Below, piece by piece: positions 41,771-50,200 of a stretch of 64,000 bases of DNA. The stretch lies in the NCBI RefSeq assembly GCF_017068395.1, contig NZ_CP070619.1:8122001-8186000 (forward strand), given 5' to 3'. Each line of letters starts with the position of its first letter. The stretch's first letter is position 1. Under the pieces are notes generated by a model. The model was not told the DNA's origin, searched no databases, and saw nothing but the letters and a program-made list of their open reading frames with translations. Position numbers and translations under genes: made by a program. This DNA is from Rhodococcus pseudokoreensis (GTDB lineage: Bacteria; Actinomycetota; Actinomycetes; Mycobacteriales; Mycobacteriaceae).

Positions 41771-43207
41771 TCACAGGCGGGCGGTCACCGTCTTGAGCTG
41801 GCAATAGTGCTTGAGCGCTTCGAAGCCTTTTTCTCTGCCGAAACCGCTCGACTTGTAGCCGCCGAACGGGGTTTCGACACCACCGGCGAAGTACTGGTTG
41901 ATGAAGACCTGTCCCGCCTCGACGGCACCGGCGACGCGATGGGCCCGGCTGTGATCGCGAGTCCAGACCCCCGCGACGAGGCCGTAGTCGCTGTCGTTGG
42001 CGATCTCGATCGCCTCCTCGTCGGAATCGAATCGGAGCACGGTCAGCACCGGGCCGAAGATCTCCTCGCGCGCGATGCGCATGGTGTTGTCGACGTCGAC
42101 GAAGATGGTCGGCTCGATGAACAACCCGCGGCTCAGCCGGCCGGTGTCGGCAACGTTTCCGCCGGCAGCAACACGTGCGCCCTCACGAGGTCCGAGCTCG
42201 AGATATGAGCGGACCTTGTCGAACTGCCCTCGCGTGGCCAGGGATCCGATGTCAGGGTCCTCGATCCCCGGTGCGATGACCGTGGTTTCGGCGTGCTGGA
42301 CGAGCCTGTCGATCAATTCGTCGTGCACCGAGGAATGCACCAGCAGCCGACTGCCGGCCGAGCAAACCTGACCCGCCTTGGTTGTGAACGCCGTCCAGGC
42401 GCCGGCGGCGGCCGCGTCGAGATCGGCGTCGTCGAAGACGATGTTGGGAGACTTGCCGCCCAACTCGAGAGTCAGAGGAATCAGTCGTTGGGCGGCCGCC
42501 CGCATGATCGCCCGGCCGGTCTCCACCGAGCCGGTGAAGACGATCTTCCGGACCATGTTGTGACCGGTCAGCGCAGCTCCCGCATCGGCGCCGAACCCGG
42601 GGACGACGTTGAGAACCCCCGGGGGCAGTCCCGCCTCGACGGCGAGGCGGCTCATCTCGAGTGCCGACAGCGGAGTGTCCTCGGCAGGTTTGAGGACCAC
42701 GACGTTGCCCATCGCCAAAGCGGGTGCGATGGCCCGGGCAGCCTGATTGATCGGCGCGTTCCACGGCGTGACGACACCGATCACGCCGAACGGTTCATTA
42801 CGGGTATACGAGAGATAGTCGGGCCCCAGCGGAATCGTCTCGCCGTGTACCTTGTCGGCCGCACCGCCGTAGTATTCGAAGTACCGTGCAGCGGTCTCGA
42901 TGTCGACCTTCGACTGCGACAGTGTCTGACCCGTGTCCAGCGTTTCGATTCGGGCCAGCTCGTCCGCGTGTTCCCGCAGTGTGCGGGCGACCTCGAGGAG
43001 TACGCGACCGCGAGTGGCGGCCGGTGTGTCACGCCACGAACCGAAGGCGCTGTGCGCTACGGCAACTGCATCCTCGATGTCCTCCGCCCCGCCGAGCGCG
43101 ACTTCGGCGATGACGTCGCCTGTGGCAGGGTCACGGGTGGAAAAGTATTGCCCACCCTTAGTGCGTTCGTCATGTCCGCCGACGAACGCCTCGTAGCGCT
43201 CTCGCAT
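41771..43207 (-). CDS. aldehyde dehydrogenase (NAD(P)-dependent)
   Basis: A 478-residue aldehyde dehydrogenase with FGVIGVVTPWNAPINQ, the Glu motif LTLELGGKSPNIVF, the catalytic Cys in GQVCSAGSRLL and EEIFGPVLTVLRF. It resembles the broad betaine/aromatic-aldehyde branch, so the substrate is left open. Start ATG 43207 has a purine-rich site upstream; a frame from 43249 runs into the promoter region. An IclR-type operator lies 52 bases upstream, which places the gene in the local regulon. Confidence 0.88.
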   Translation of the reverse strand: MRERYEAFVGGHDERTKGGQYFSTRDPATGDVIAEVALGGAEDIEDAVAVAHSAFGSWRDTPAATRGRVLLEVARTLREHADELARIETLDTGQTLSQSKVDIETAARYFEYYGGAADKVHGETIPLGPDYLSYTRNEPFGVIGVVTPWNAPINQAARAIAPALAMGNVVVLKPAEDTPLSALEMSRLAVEAGLPPGVLNVVPGFGADAGAALTGHNMVRKIVFTGSVETGRAIMRAAAQRLIPLTLELGGKSPNIVFDDADLDAAAAGAWTAFTTKAGQVCSAGSRLLVHSSVHDELIDRLVQHAETTVIAPGIEDPDIGSLATRGQFDKVRSYLELGPREGARVAAGGNVADTGRLSRGLFIEPTIFVDVDNTMRIAREEIFGPVLTVLRFDSDEEAIEIANDSDYGLVAGVWTRDHSRAHRVAGAVEAGQVFINQYFAGGVETPFGGYKSSGFGREKGFEALKHYCQLKTVTARL

Positions 43208-43258
43208 TGTGCTTCCCTCTCCGCGTGGTGCACCCGTGTGAGCGGTCACACCGTAATC

Positions 43259-43275
43259 GTGCCGATATTCGGCAC
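43259..43275. promoter_or_regulatory. IclR-type operator before the aldehyde dehydrogenase gene
   Basis: GTGCCGATATTCGGCAC, a perfect 17-bp palindrome that differs from the core of the iclR operator at only one base (T for A at the centre right). It lies 52 bases upstream of ATG 43207. Confidence 0.7.
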
Positions 43276-43460
43276 AGTGTTTCGTTATGTTTCAGCATCC
43301 GTGGTTTCGATGATCTCTGTCAAGCTCCCTCGGACCGGGGGATCGGGACGGAGCGACATCGACGGTCCGGCGAGCCCCAGGTCCGTAACTGGAGTAAAAC
43401 CCATCCACCCCAGTAGATCTCATCGGGGCCCTTGGTGGAATTCGGGCTCGCCGGCGGTGA

Positions 43461-43991
43461 CTACACGTGTGGCAGTGGTCGAGCCGGTTGGTCGCCGCCG
43501 TGCGTGTCGCCGTAGCTTCGCTTGGGTACGAGAACCTTGCGCCGGAAGATGCAGACGATCTGCCCGTCCTGCTTGTATCCGCGGGTCTCGACGTACACGA
43601 CGCCCCGGTCGTCCTTGGACTTCGACGGAGTGACCTCCAGGACCTCGGTTTCGCCATAGATGGTGTCACCGTGGAACGTCGGTTTGACGTGTCGCAACGA
43701 TTCGATTTCGAGGTTGGCGATCGCCTTGCCGGACACGTCCTGCACCGACATTCCGAGCAGCAGCGAGTAGACGTAATTGCCCACGACTACGTTGCGGCCG
43801 AATTCTGTTGTTTCCTCCGCGAAGTGGGAGTTGATGTGCAACGGGTGATGGTTCATCGTCAGCAGGCAGAACAGGTGATCGTCGTATTCGGTGACGGTCT
43901 TGCCTGGCCAATGCCTGTAGATTGCGCCGACTTCGAATTCCTCGAAGAACCGACCGAACTGCATGTTCTTTTCTTTTTCTGTGGTGGTCAT
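43461..43991 (-). CDS. MaoC-family hydratase
   Basis: A 176-residue hotdog hydratase: FFEEFEVGAIYRHWPGKTVT, then DDHLFCLLTMNHHPLHINSH, which holds the hydratase Asn/His residues, and FGRNVVVGNYVYSLLLGMSV. Residues typical of the itaconyl-/mesaconyl-CoA hydratase branch (NxHPLH) are present. It adds water to a 2-enoyl-CoA. It starts five bases after the CitE-like stop and is the last gene of the acyl-CoA dehydrogenase-CaiB-CitE-MaoC operon. In mycobacteria a similar MaoC gene lies beside citE and an acyl-CoA dehydrogenase gene in C5-diacid and leucine metabolism. Confidence 0.82.
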   Translation of the reverse strand: MTTTEKEKNMQFGRFFEEFEVGAIYRHWPGKTVTEYDDHLFCLLTMNHHPLHINSHFAEETTEFGRNVVVGNYVYSLLLGMSVQDVSGKAIANLEIESLRHVKPTFHGDTIYGETEVLEVTPSKSKDDRGVVYVETRGYKQDGQIVCIFRRKVLVPKRSYGDTHGGDQPARPLPHV

Positions 43992-43995
43992 CGTC

Positions 43996-44973
43996 TTACA
44001 CACCGCTCTCGACAGTTTCGGTCTCCGGCGTCCACACGTCGAGCCGTTCCATTCCGGCGGCGCGGCCCTGGCCCGCGATGACCAACGCCATCTTGCGGGA
44101 CGCCTCGTCGATCATCTCGTCGCCGAGCATGACGGCGCCCTTGCGGCCGCCACGGTCGGAGGCGAACCACTCGTATGCGGCGAGGATGTTCTCGGCGTGG
44201 TCGTAGTCGGCCTGGGCAGGACTGAAGGTTTCGTTGGCGGCTTCGATCTGGGCCGGATGCAGCACCCATTTGCCGTCGTAGCCGAGTGCGGCGGCCTGTC
44301 CGGCCACCCGACGGAAGCCCTCGACGTTACGGACCTGCACGTACGGTCCGTCGATTGCCTGCAGCCCGTTCGCTCGGGCGGCCATCAGGATACGCATCAG
44401 TGGGTAGTGGAATGCGTCACCGACCTCATAGCCCGGCGGCTGCTCGCCGATGACGAGCGACTTCATGTTGATGCTCGCCATGAAGTCTCCGGGGCCGAAG
44501 ATGATCGTTTCGGTACGCGGGGACGCTGCCGCTATCTCGTCGACGTTGATCAATCCGGCGGCGTCCTCGATCTGCGCCTCGATTCCGATTCGGCCGACCT
44601 CGAAACCCATGGTCTTCTCGATCTGGGTCAGAGTGAAGTCGAGCCAGGCGATCTGGGCCGCGGACTGCACCTTCGGCAGCATGATGCAGTCGAGATTCTC
44701 GCCGGCACCCTCGACGACCTCGACCACGTCGCGATACGTCCAGTGGGTGGTGAGATCGTTGACCCGCACGACGCGGATCTTCGATCCCCAGCCGCCTTCG
44801 TTGAGTGCCGCGACGATGGACTTGCGGGCGCCGGGCTTCGCGAGTGGTGCGCAGGCATCCTCGAGGTCGAGGAAGACCTGGTCGGAGTCGAGTCCCTTGG
44901 CCTTCTCGATCATCTTCGGGCTCGAGCCGGGAACCGCGAGACAGGACCGCCGCGGTCGTTGTGTTCTGGACAT
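43996..44973 (-). CDS. HpcH/HpaI aldolase family CoA-ester lyase (CitE-like)
   Basis: A 325-residue CitE-like lyase: RRSCLAVPGSSPKMIEKAKG, the metal-binding FLDLEDACAPLAKPGAR, MLPKVQSAAQIAWLD, an acid in GIEAQIEDAAGLIN, and the late QAAALGYDGKWVLHPAQIEA. Members cleave malyl-, beta-methylmalyl- or citramalyl-CoA to an acyl-CoA plus glyoxylate or pyruvate. With the neighbouring CoA transferase, acyl-CoA dehydrogenase and MaoC hydratase, it completes a chain that would split a C5 diacid. The exact substrate is inference. Confidence 0.85.
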   Translation of the reverse strand: MSRTQRPRRSCLAVPGSSPKMIEKAKGLDSDQVFLDLEDACAPLAKPGARKSIVAALNEGGWGSKIRVVRVNDLTTHWTYRDVVEVVEGAGENLDCIMLPKVQSAAQIAWLDFTLTQIEKTMGFEVGRIGIEAQIEDAAGLINVDEIAAASPRTETIIFGPGDFMASINMKSLVIGEQPPGYEVGDAFHYPLMRILMAARANGLQAIDGPYVQVRNVEGFRRVAGQAAALGYDGKWVLHPAQIEAANETFSPAQADYDHAENILAAYEWFASDRGGRKGAVMLGDEMIDEASRKMALVIAGQGRAAGMERLDVWTPETETVESGV

Positions 44974-44982
44974 GAGATCTCC

Positions 44983-46194
44983 CTATTTTGTTTCTTCGAG
45001 CTGAATGGCAGCTGTGGTGATGTCGAACTGGGCAAGCACTTCATCGGTGTGTTCGCCGAGTAGCGGCGCTCGCCGGATGTGGGTCGGGGGTGAATCTGCG
45101 AACTTGATCGGAGTGTTGGCGATCGTCAGCGGGTGGGATACGCCGGGATGATCGACGTCGACCAACATGTTGCGGCCATGCACGTGGGGATCCGCAAAGA
45201 TGTCCTCGACAGTATTGACCGGTGCGACCGGTACCTTGCCGCCGAGTGTTTCGACGATCTCGACCTTGGTCCGGGTGGTTGTCCACGCGGTCACCGCTGA
45301 CATGGTGAAGTCACGATTGGCCAGTCGGCTGACGTTGTCCCTTGTGCGTTCGTCCGTCGCCAATTCGGGGCGCCCGATTGCCGCACAGAGTTGCCGCCAG
45401 TGATTGTCGCCGGGCGCGGCGATGCTGACCCACCCATCCGCCGCGGGCACCGCATCGAACGGGCAGAGCAGGGGATGGCTGTTTCCTTGCCGGGTCGGCA
45501 CGTCGCCGTTGTAGGAGTGCTGGTACACCGTGCGCTCGCACATTGCCAGCATGGCGTCGTACATCGAGACGTCGACGAAGCCGCCGACTCCGTCGCGGCG
45601 AGCACGGTGCACGGCCGACAGCAGGCCGATCACCGCGAAGAGTGCCGGCACCGTGTCACCGAAACCTGGACCGGTCTTGATCGGGGAGCGGTCGGGCTCG
45701 CCGGTGATTTCCATCAAGCCGCTGAGAGCCTGGACCGTGATGTCGTATGCCGGCCAGTCCTGCATCGGGCTGCTACCGGTGCGTTCGTCCCCGAAGCCGC
45801 GGATCGCGGCGTACACCAGATGTGGATTCTGCTCCCGAAGGCGCTCGTACGACAGTCCGAGTCGGTCCATGACTCCGTGCCGGAAGTTCTCCACGACGAC
45901 ATCGGCGTTCGCGACCAGTTCGAGCAGCGAGGCGCGTCCCGTCTCGGTGGTGAGGTCGAGAACGACGCTGCGCTTGTTGCGATTGACGCTCTGGAAATAC
46001 CCACCGAACGCGCGCAATTCGTCATCCGGTGCGAACGGACCCTGGTCTCGGATGAAGTCACCACGAGGAGGTTCGATCTTGATCACGTCGGCACCCAGAT
46101 CTGCCAGGACCATGGTGGCGAACGGCCCAGCGAGGATGGTGGTCAGGTCGATCACCACGACATCGTTCAGCGGCCCGCCGGCAGGTAATCTCAT
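44983..46194 (-). CDS. class III CoA transferase (CaiB/BaiF)
   Basis: A 403-residue family III CoA transferase: VVVIDLTTILAGPFATMVLA, DLGADVIKIEPPRGDFIR, SVNRNKRSVVLDLTTETGR and VDVSMYDAMLAMCERTV with the likely catalytic Asp. It moves CoA from a donor such as succinyl-CoA to a carboxylic acid. ATG 46194 overlaps the stop of the acyl-CoA dehydrogenase gene (ATGA). In the operon it would activate the diacid before desaturation and hydration. Confidence 0.88.
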   Translation of the reverse strand: MRLPAGGPLNDVVVIDLTTILAGPFATMVLADLGADVIKIEPPRGDFIRDQGPFAPDDELRAFGGYFQSVNRNKRSVVLDLTTETGRASLLELVANADVVVENFRHGVMDRLGLSYERLREQNPHLVYAAIRGFGDERTGSSPMQDWPAYDITVQALSGLMEITGEPDRSPIKTGPGFGDTVPALFAVIGLLSAVHRARRDGVGGFVDVSMYDAMLAMCERTVYQHSYNGDVPTRQGNSHPLLCPFDAVPAADGWVSIAAPGDNHWRQLCAAIGRPELATDERTRDNVSRLANRDFTMSAVTAWTTTRTKVEIVETLGGKVPVAPVNTVEDIFADPHVHGRNMLVDVDHPGVSHPLTIANTPIKFADSPPTHIRRAPLLGEHTDEVLAQFDITTAAIQLEETK

Positions 46195-47381
46195 CGTGCC
46201 TGCCTTCCGAGGATCGCGTCCGAGATGATCTTCAGCTGGATTTCCGAGGTTCCCTCGAAGATCTTGGTCAGCTTCGCGTCCCGCCAGTACCGTTCGACTG
46301 CGAAATCGGTGGTGTATCCGGCACCGCCGTGAATCTGCAGGGCCTCGCTGGTCACTCGTTCGGCCATCTCGGTCGCGACGTACTTGGCCATCGATGCCTC
46401 CACGGAATTTCGCCGGCCCGCGTCGACCTCGGTGCACACCCGGTACATCAGCGATCTGGCCGCCTCCACCTCGGTCGCCATGTGTGCGATCTTGAACCGA
46501 ATGGCCTGGTTGTCACCGATGGCGCGGCCGAATTGGACGCGTTGCCGCGCATACGCGACGGAGTCCTCGAGCGCCCCACGCGCCACACCGATCGCGCGGG
46601 CGGCGGTGTGTATCCGGGCTGTCTCCAGATCGCCCATGGCGACCTTGAAGCCTTCACCTTCGGGGCCGATCATGGCGTCACCCGCAGCCCAGGCGTTGTC
46701 GAAGGACAGTTCCCAGGTCTTCCATCCGTGATATCCGATCTTGCGTACGGGTGTCCCCGTCACTCCTTCGGGTAGCTCGCCGCGGGGTTTGGGCATGATG
46801 AAGCAGCTGATACCCCGCGATCGGTGGTCGCGGTCGATCGGTGTCGTGCGGGCGAACACCTGGAGGTAGTCGGCTCCGTCGGCGAACGTGCACCACATCT
46901 TCTGGCCGCTGATTCGCCACCCGCCGCCGTCCTTGCGTGCGCGAGTGGACAGCGCCGCCACATCGGAGCCCGCATCGGGCTCGGAGAGGGCAAAGGCGCT
47001 GAGGAACTCGCCCGTTGCCATCTGCGGCAGGTACTTTCGGCGTTGATCCGTAGTGAACCCCGCGGTGAATTGCTGTCCGCGAGCGATCAGGCTCGACACG
47101 CTCATCCACGCGCGGGCCAGTTCCTCGACGATCAGCGCGTACTCGAAGACTCCGAGGCCGAGCCCGCCGTACTCCTCGGGAATGAGGACGCCGAAGAATC
47201 CGAGGTCGGCCATTTTCTGGCGCAGGTCCAACGGAATCTCGCCCTTGACCGGATCGAGTTCATTCGCGACGGGCAGCACTTCCTTGGCTGCGAACTCCCG
47301 CGCCATCGCCTGGATCGCGAGCCGTTCTTCGGTGAGATAAGCGGCTCCTGACGATCCGACGTCGTCAACTACAGCAGTCAT
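46191..47381 (-). CDS. acyl-CoA dehydrogenase
   Basis: A 396-residue flavoprotein of the acyl-CoA dehydrogenase family: FFGVLIPEEYGGLGLGVFEY, ALSEPDAGSDVAALSTRA, KMWCTFADGADYLQVFA, QIHGGAGYTTDFAVERYWRD and the catalytic Glu in IFEGTSEIQL. It introduces a 2,3 double bond into an acyl-CoA and passes electrons to ETF. It is the first gene of the four-gene minus-strand operon. An IclR-type operator lies only 21 bases before its start, so repression would act at transcription initiation. Confidence 0.9.
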   Translation of the reverse strand: MTAVVDDVGSSGAAYLTEERLAIQAMAREFAAKEVLPVANELDPVKGEIPLDLRQKMADLGFFGVLIPEEYGGLGLGVFEYALIVEELARAWMSVSSLIARGQQFTAGFTTDQRRKYLPQMATGEFLSAFALSEPDAGSDVAALSTRARKDGGGWRISGQKMWCTFADGADYLQVFARTTPIDRDHRSRGISCFIMPKPRGELPEGVTGTPVRKIGYHGWKTWELSFDNAWAAGDAMIGPEGEGFKVAMGDLETARIHTAARAIGVARGALEDSVAYARQRVQFGRAIGDNQAIRFKIAHMATEVEAARSLMYRVCTEVDAGRRNSVEASMAKYVATEMAERVTSEALQIHGGAGYTTDFAVERYWRDAKLTKIFEGTSEIQLKIISDAILGRQAR

Positions 47382-47401
47382 GTGGCTTCAACCCTTCATC
47401 C

Positions 47402-47418
47402 GTGCCTCTCAATGGCAC
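47402..47418. promoter_or_regulatory. IclR-type operator before the acyl-CoA dehydrogenase operon
   Basis: GTGCC-TCTCAAT-GGCAC, outer arms identical to the iclR operator and with the same seven-base spacing, 21 bases upstream of the start at 47381. Confidence 0.6.
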
Positions 47419-47495
47419 AGTGTTCCGATATCGAAAAGAATGCCGTACTGACGCCCAGTTGGTCAACCCCCGCCTTCTAGGTAAGCTGCATTTGT

Positions 47496-47512
47496 GTGCC
47501 GTTGACTGGCAT
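47496..47512. promoter_or_regulatory. IclR-type operator (one mismatch) before the GntR/UTRA gene
   Basis: GTGCC-GTTGACT-GGCAT, one base off the perfect element. It lies about 100 bases upstream of the GntR start at 47616 and shares its left half with the sites at 49935 and 50127. Confidence 0.5.
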
Positions 47513-47615
47513 GATGTGCCGATTCTATCTACCATGATGTCCGGACGATCCCAATGGATCGGCGTGCGACGGACAGCGCGTCGCGTGCACTGGGCGACGC
47601 CGAAGGGCGACGGGA

Positions 47616-48371
47616 ATGGATCGATGTGGGCTCATGGATGACCCTGGCTACGAAACAGCGCCCGCGCATCGGCGGTTGTCGAACGCGCTGCGCGAGCAGA
47701 TCGCCGCGGGTCACTTCAGGGACGGCCGTCGACTTCCCACCGAGTTCGAGCTTGCCGAAGGGTACGGACTGAGTCGGCAGACGGTGCGGCGAGCATTCCA
47801 CGATCTCGTCGCGGAAGGTCTTGTCTATCGTGTTCCGGGAAAGGGGACGTTCGTCTCCGAGCAGGGGACTTCGCGCCTCCGACGGCTGGGGGCGATCGAA
47901 GACCTGACCAACCTTCCCTCCGATACCACTACGGAAATCGTTGCACCTCTGCGACGTAGGGCCGATATCGAAGCCGCAGGCCGTTTACGCCTCGACAGCG
48001 ACTTCGTTTCCACCCTGGCGTATGTACGGCGCGACGCGGGCACCGTGTTCGCGATGACGATTGTCCATCTGCCGGATCTTGGGGTGCACCTCCCGAGCGA
48101 AGCTGAATCGGAGCTCGGCACGATCGGGGTACGCACGATCATCGGTGTTCTCGAACCCCACCTCGTGACTCCCGTCGTCGAACTCGTGCAGTCGATCACG
48201 GTGGCTACGGCGCCCGAGGAGATCGCCCAGCACCTGGGCTGCCCCATCGGTCATGGGCTGTTGCGCGCCGATCGCTTGTATCTCGACTCCGATGACCGGG
48301 CAGTCGAGCTGGCGATTACCTACTTCTTGCCGGAGCGCTACACCTACCGGACGACACTGGACAGATGGTAG
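47616..48371 (+). CDS. GntR-family regulator, UTRA (HutC) subfamily
   Basis: A 251-residue protein with a winged helix (LPTEFELAEGYGLSRQTVRR, AFHDLVAEGLVYRVPGKGTF) and a C-terminal UTRA ligand domain (RRLGAIEDLTNLP; TYFLPERYTYRTTL). HutC-type proteins answer to small acids, sugars or amino-acid breakdown products. ATG 47616 has AAGGG upstream. It is divergent from the acyl-CoA dehydrogenase operon and converges with the MHS transporter, and may be a second layer of control under IclR. Confidence 0.83.
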   Translation: MDRCGLMDDPGYETAPAHRRLSNALREQIAAGHFRDGRRLPTEFELAEGYGLSRQTVRRAFHDLVAEGLVYRVPGKGTFVSEQGTSRLRRLGAIEDLTNLPSDTTTEIVAPLRRRADIEAAGRLRLDSDFVSTLAYVRRDAGTVFAMTIVHLPDLGVHLPSEAESELGTIGVRTIIGVLEPHLVTPVVELVQSITVATAPEEIAQHLGCPIGHGLLRADRLYLDSDDRAVELAITYFLPERYTYRTTLDRW

Positions 48372-48381
48372 GCGAGTCGGC

Positions 48382-48423
48382 TCGCCCCTTCTCGGGTCCC
48401 GAGGCGGACCCGAGAAGGGGCGA
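48382..48423. terminator. bidirectional terminator, perfect 17-bp stem
   Basis: Arms 48382-48398 (TCGCCCCTTCTCGGGTC) and 48407-48423 are perfectly complementary with an eight-base loop; AAAA follows on the plus strand. It lies between the converging GntR/UTRA and MHS transporter genes. Confidence 0.85.
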
Positions 48424-48450
48424 ATCAAAATTGGCGGCGGCGAATGTCGA

Positions 48451-49797
48451 TCAGGATTCTTCTCCCGAAATATCGCTGCGGAACGTCTCCGGTACGGATA
48501 TGGCGCCCAGAAGCGTGATGACCGCAGTGGCCACGATGTACCACGGAAAATACTGGGAGTAACCGGCATTGGCCAGGCTTGTCGCCACGAGCGGCACCGT
48601 TCCGCCGAAGATTGCCACCGAGAGTGAGTAGGGAAAGCCCAGACCGCTCACTCGTACGTGCGGTGGGAAGTTTTCGACCATCACGGCAGACGTGATCGAA
48701 GTGCAGAAGCTCAACAACAGGAGCCCGACGAGCTGAATGAATATCAGCACCCCGAAGTTCGAACTCGTGATCGACAGCAGAAAGGGGGTCGCAATCACCG
48801 TGCCGATGCCGAATGCGTACATGCATGGTTTACGCCCGTATCTATCGGAGATCAACCCGGCTACCGGCTGCGCGATTGTGTAGAGAACGAGCGTGACGAT
48901 GCCGACCGTCATCGCGGTGGTGGCCGAGGCGCCGTTCTGGATCTGGAAATATGTAGTCAGGTACGTGGCCCAAAAGTATTGTCCAACTCCCATTCCGGTT
49001 GCGATTGCAAACACGATGAGGGACTGTTTGGGGTAACGCTGCAGTGCATTGAGTGGATTGCGATCAACCGGTGACGTGCCTTCGTCGGAGACGGCAGTTT
49101 CGAGTGTTTCCTGCGTTCCGCGGCGGATGTACCAGGCGACGAGGGCGGCAAGGGCGCCGACGGCGAAGGGGATTCGCCAACCGTAATCGCGCATCGCATC
49201 TTCACCGATCAGTGCGACGAACGAAGTGATGAAAGCCAGACATGTCAGTTTCCCTATGCCCGACGCGACGAACATGAAACTCGAGTAGAAGCCACGCCGC
49301 CCGGCGGGGGCGGATTCGACGATGAAGGCACCCGCGGTCGTGTACTCGCCGCCGGCGGACAAGCCCTGCAAAATGCGGGCAACGGTGAGAATTATGGGCG
49401 CGGCAACTCCGATCTGGCTGTATGCGGGACAGACGGCGACCAGCAGGCTGCCACCGGCCATGAGGCTGATCGTGAGACTCAAGGCACGGCGACGGCCGTA
49501 CCGATCTGCGAACTGTCCGATGAAGAGTCCCGCGAGTGGACGTGCGAGGAACCCGACGGCGAAAACACCGAAGGCGCTCAAGAGCGGTACCAGTCCCGAG
49601 GACTCGGAGGAGGGGAAGAACGAAGACGCGAAGTAGACCGCGAGGTACGAGTACGCGAGGAAATCGAAAAACTCGACCGAGTGCCCGATGGTACCGGCGA
49701 TCAGTTGTCGTCGCGGGTTCAAGATGGCCGATTTATCGGATGTTTCCATTTTCATGTGCGAAGTGTCTTTCTGCGAATGGTGTTGCTCGTGGTTCAT
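48451..49797 (-). CDS. MFS transporter, metabolite:H+ symporter (MHS) type
   Basis: A 448-residue transporter with twelve predicted segments and MHS-type motifs: GHSVEFFDFLAYSYLAVYFA in helix 1, AGLFIGQFADRYGRRRALS and LSAGGEYTTAGAFIVESAPA. Members import organic acids such as shikimate, citrate, alpha-ketoglutarate or dicarboxylates with protons. ATG 49797 is used; ATG 49755 is an alternative. Its location opposite a C5-diacid-like operon and the IclR-type element upstream suggest that it imports the acid degraded here. Confidence 0.85.
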   Translation of the reverse strand: MNHEQHHSQKDTSHMKMETSDKSAILNPRRQLIAGTIGHSVEFFDFLAYSYLAVYFASSFFPSSESSGLVPLLSAFGVFAVGFLARPLAGLFIGQFADRYGRRRALSLTISLMAGGSLLVAVCPAYSQIGVAAPIILTVARILQGLSAGGEYTTAGAFIVESAPAGRRGFYSSFMFVASGIGKLTCLAFITSFVALIGEDAMRDYGWRIPFAVGALAALVAWYIRRGTQETLETAVSDEGTSPVDRNPLNALQRYPKQSLIVFAIATGMGVGQYFWATYLTTYFQIQNGASATTAMTVGIVTLVLYTIAQPVAGLISDRYGRKPCMYAFGIGTVIATPFLLSITSSNFGVLIFIQLVGLLLLSFCTSITSAVMVENFPPHVRVSGLGFPYSLSVAIFGGTVPLVATSLANAGYSQYFPWYIVATAVITLLGAISVPETFRSDISGEES

Positions 49798-49934
49798 TTG
49801 GATCTCGATTGCAGATCGCTCGATGAATGTCCTTTCGGCGCGAGTTCGATGTGCCGACCACCGGCCTCGCGGACTTCGGCAGGGGCGTTACTTCGGCGAG
49901 TGGGGTCCGAGCGCGTAGCGGAGTGACATCGAGT

Positions 49935-49951
49935 GTGCCGTTGAACGGCAC
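49935..49951. promoter_or_regulatory. IclR-type operator upstream of the MHS transporter
   Basis: GTGCC-GTTGAAC-GGCAC, perfect outer arms with seven-base spacing, 138 bases before the transporter start at 49797 and 250 bases before the MmgE/PrpD start. Confidence 0.6.
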
Positions 49952-50126
49952 GTTGTGTCGCCTGAAGTATCGTGCCTTGGATCACACAGTGTCAAGGTCG
50001 GTGCGCCAGGTTCGCTGGGGTGGAGAGTGCTGATCGACAGTCGAAATATGTTGCCAATCATCAAAACTGACCTGCGGTCGATCCGGCGGTGAATGCTCGG
50101 TGCTCGGGAATGAGTTCTTGTCGCGT

Positions 50127-50143
50127 GTGCCGTTGAGCGATAT
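50127..50143. promoter_or_regulatory. half IclR-type site upstream of the MmgE/PrpD gene
   Basis: GTGCC-GTTGAGC-GATAT: left arm and spacer match the other sites but the right arm is degenerate; a second GTGCCG follows at 50147. It lies about 60 bases upstream of ATG 50201. It may be a weak site or a chance half. Confidence 0.35.
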
Positions 50144-50200
50144 GGTGTGCCGAATTGATTCAGGGCGCAAGGGGTGCTCTGGTGGGAAAAGGAGTGGGCC

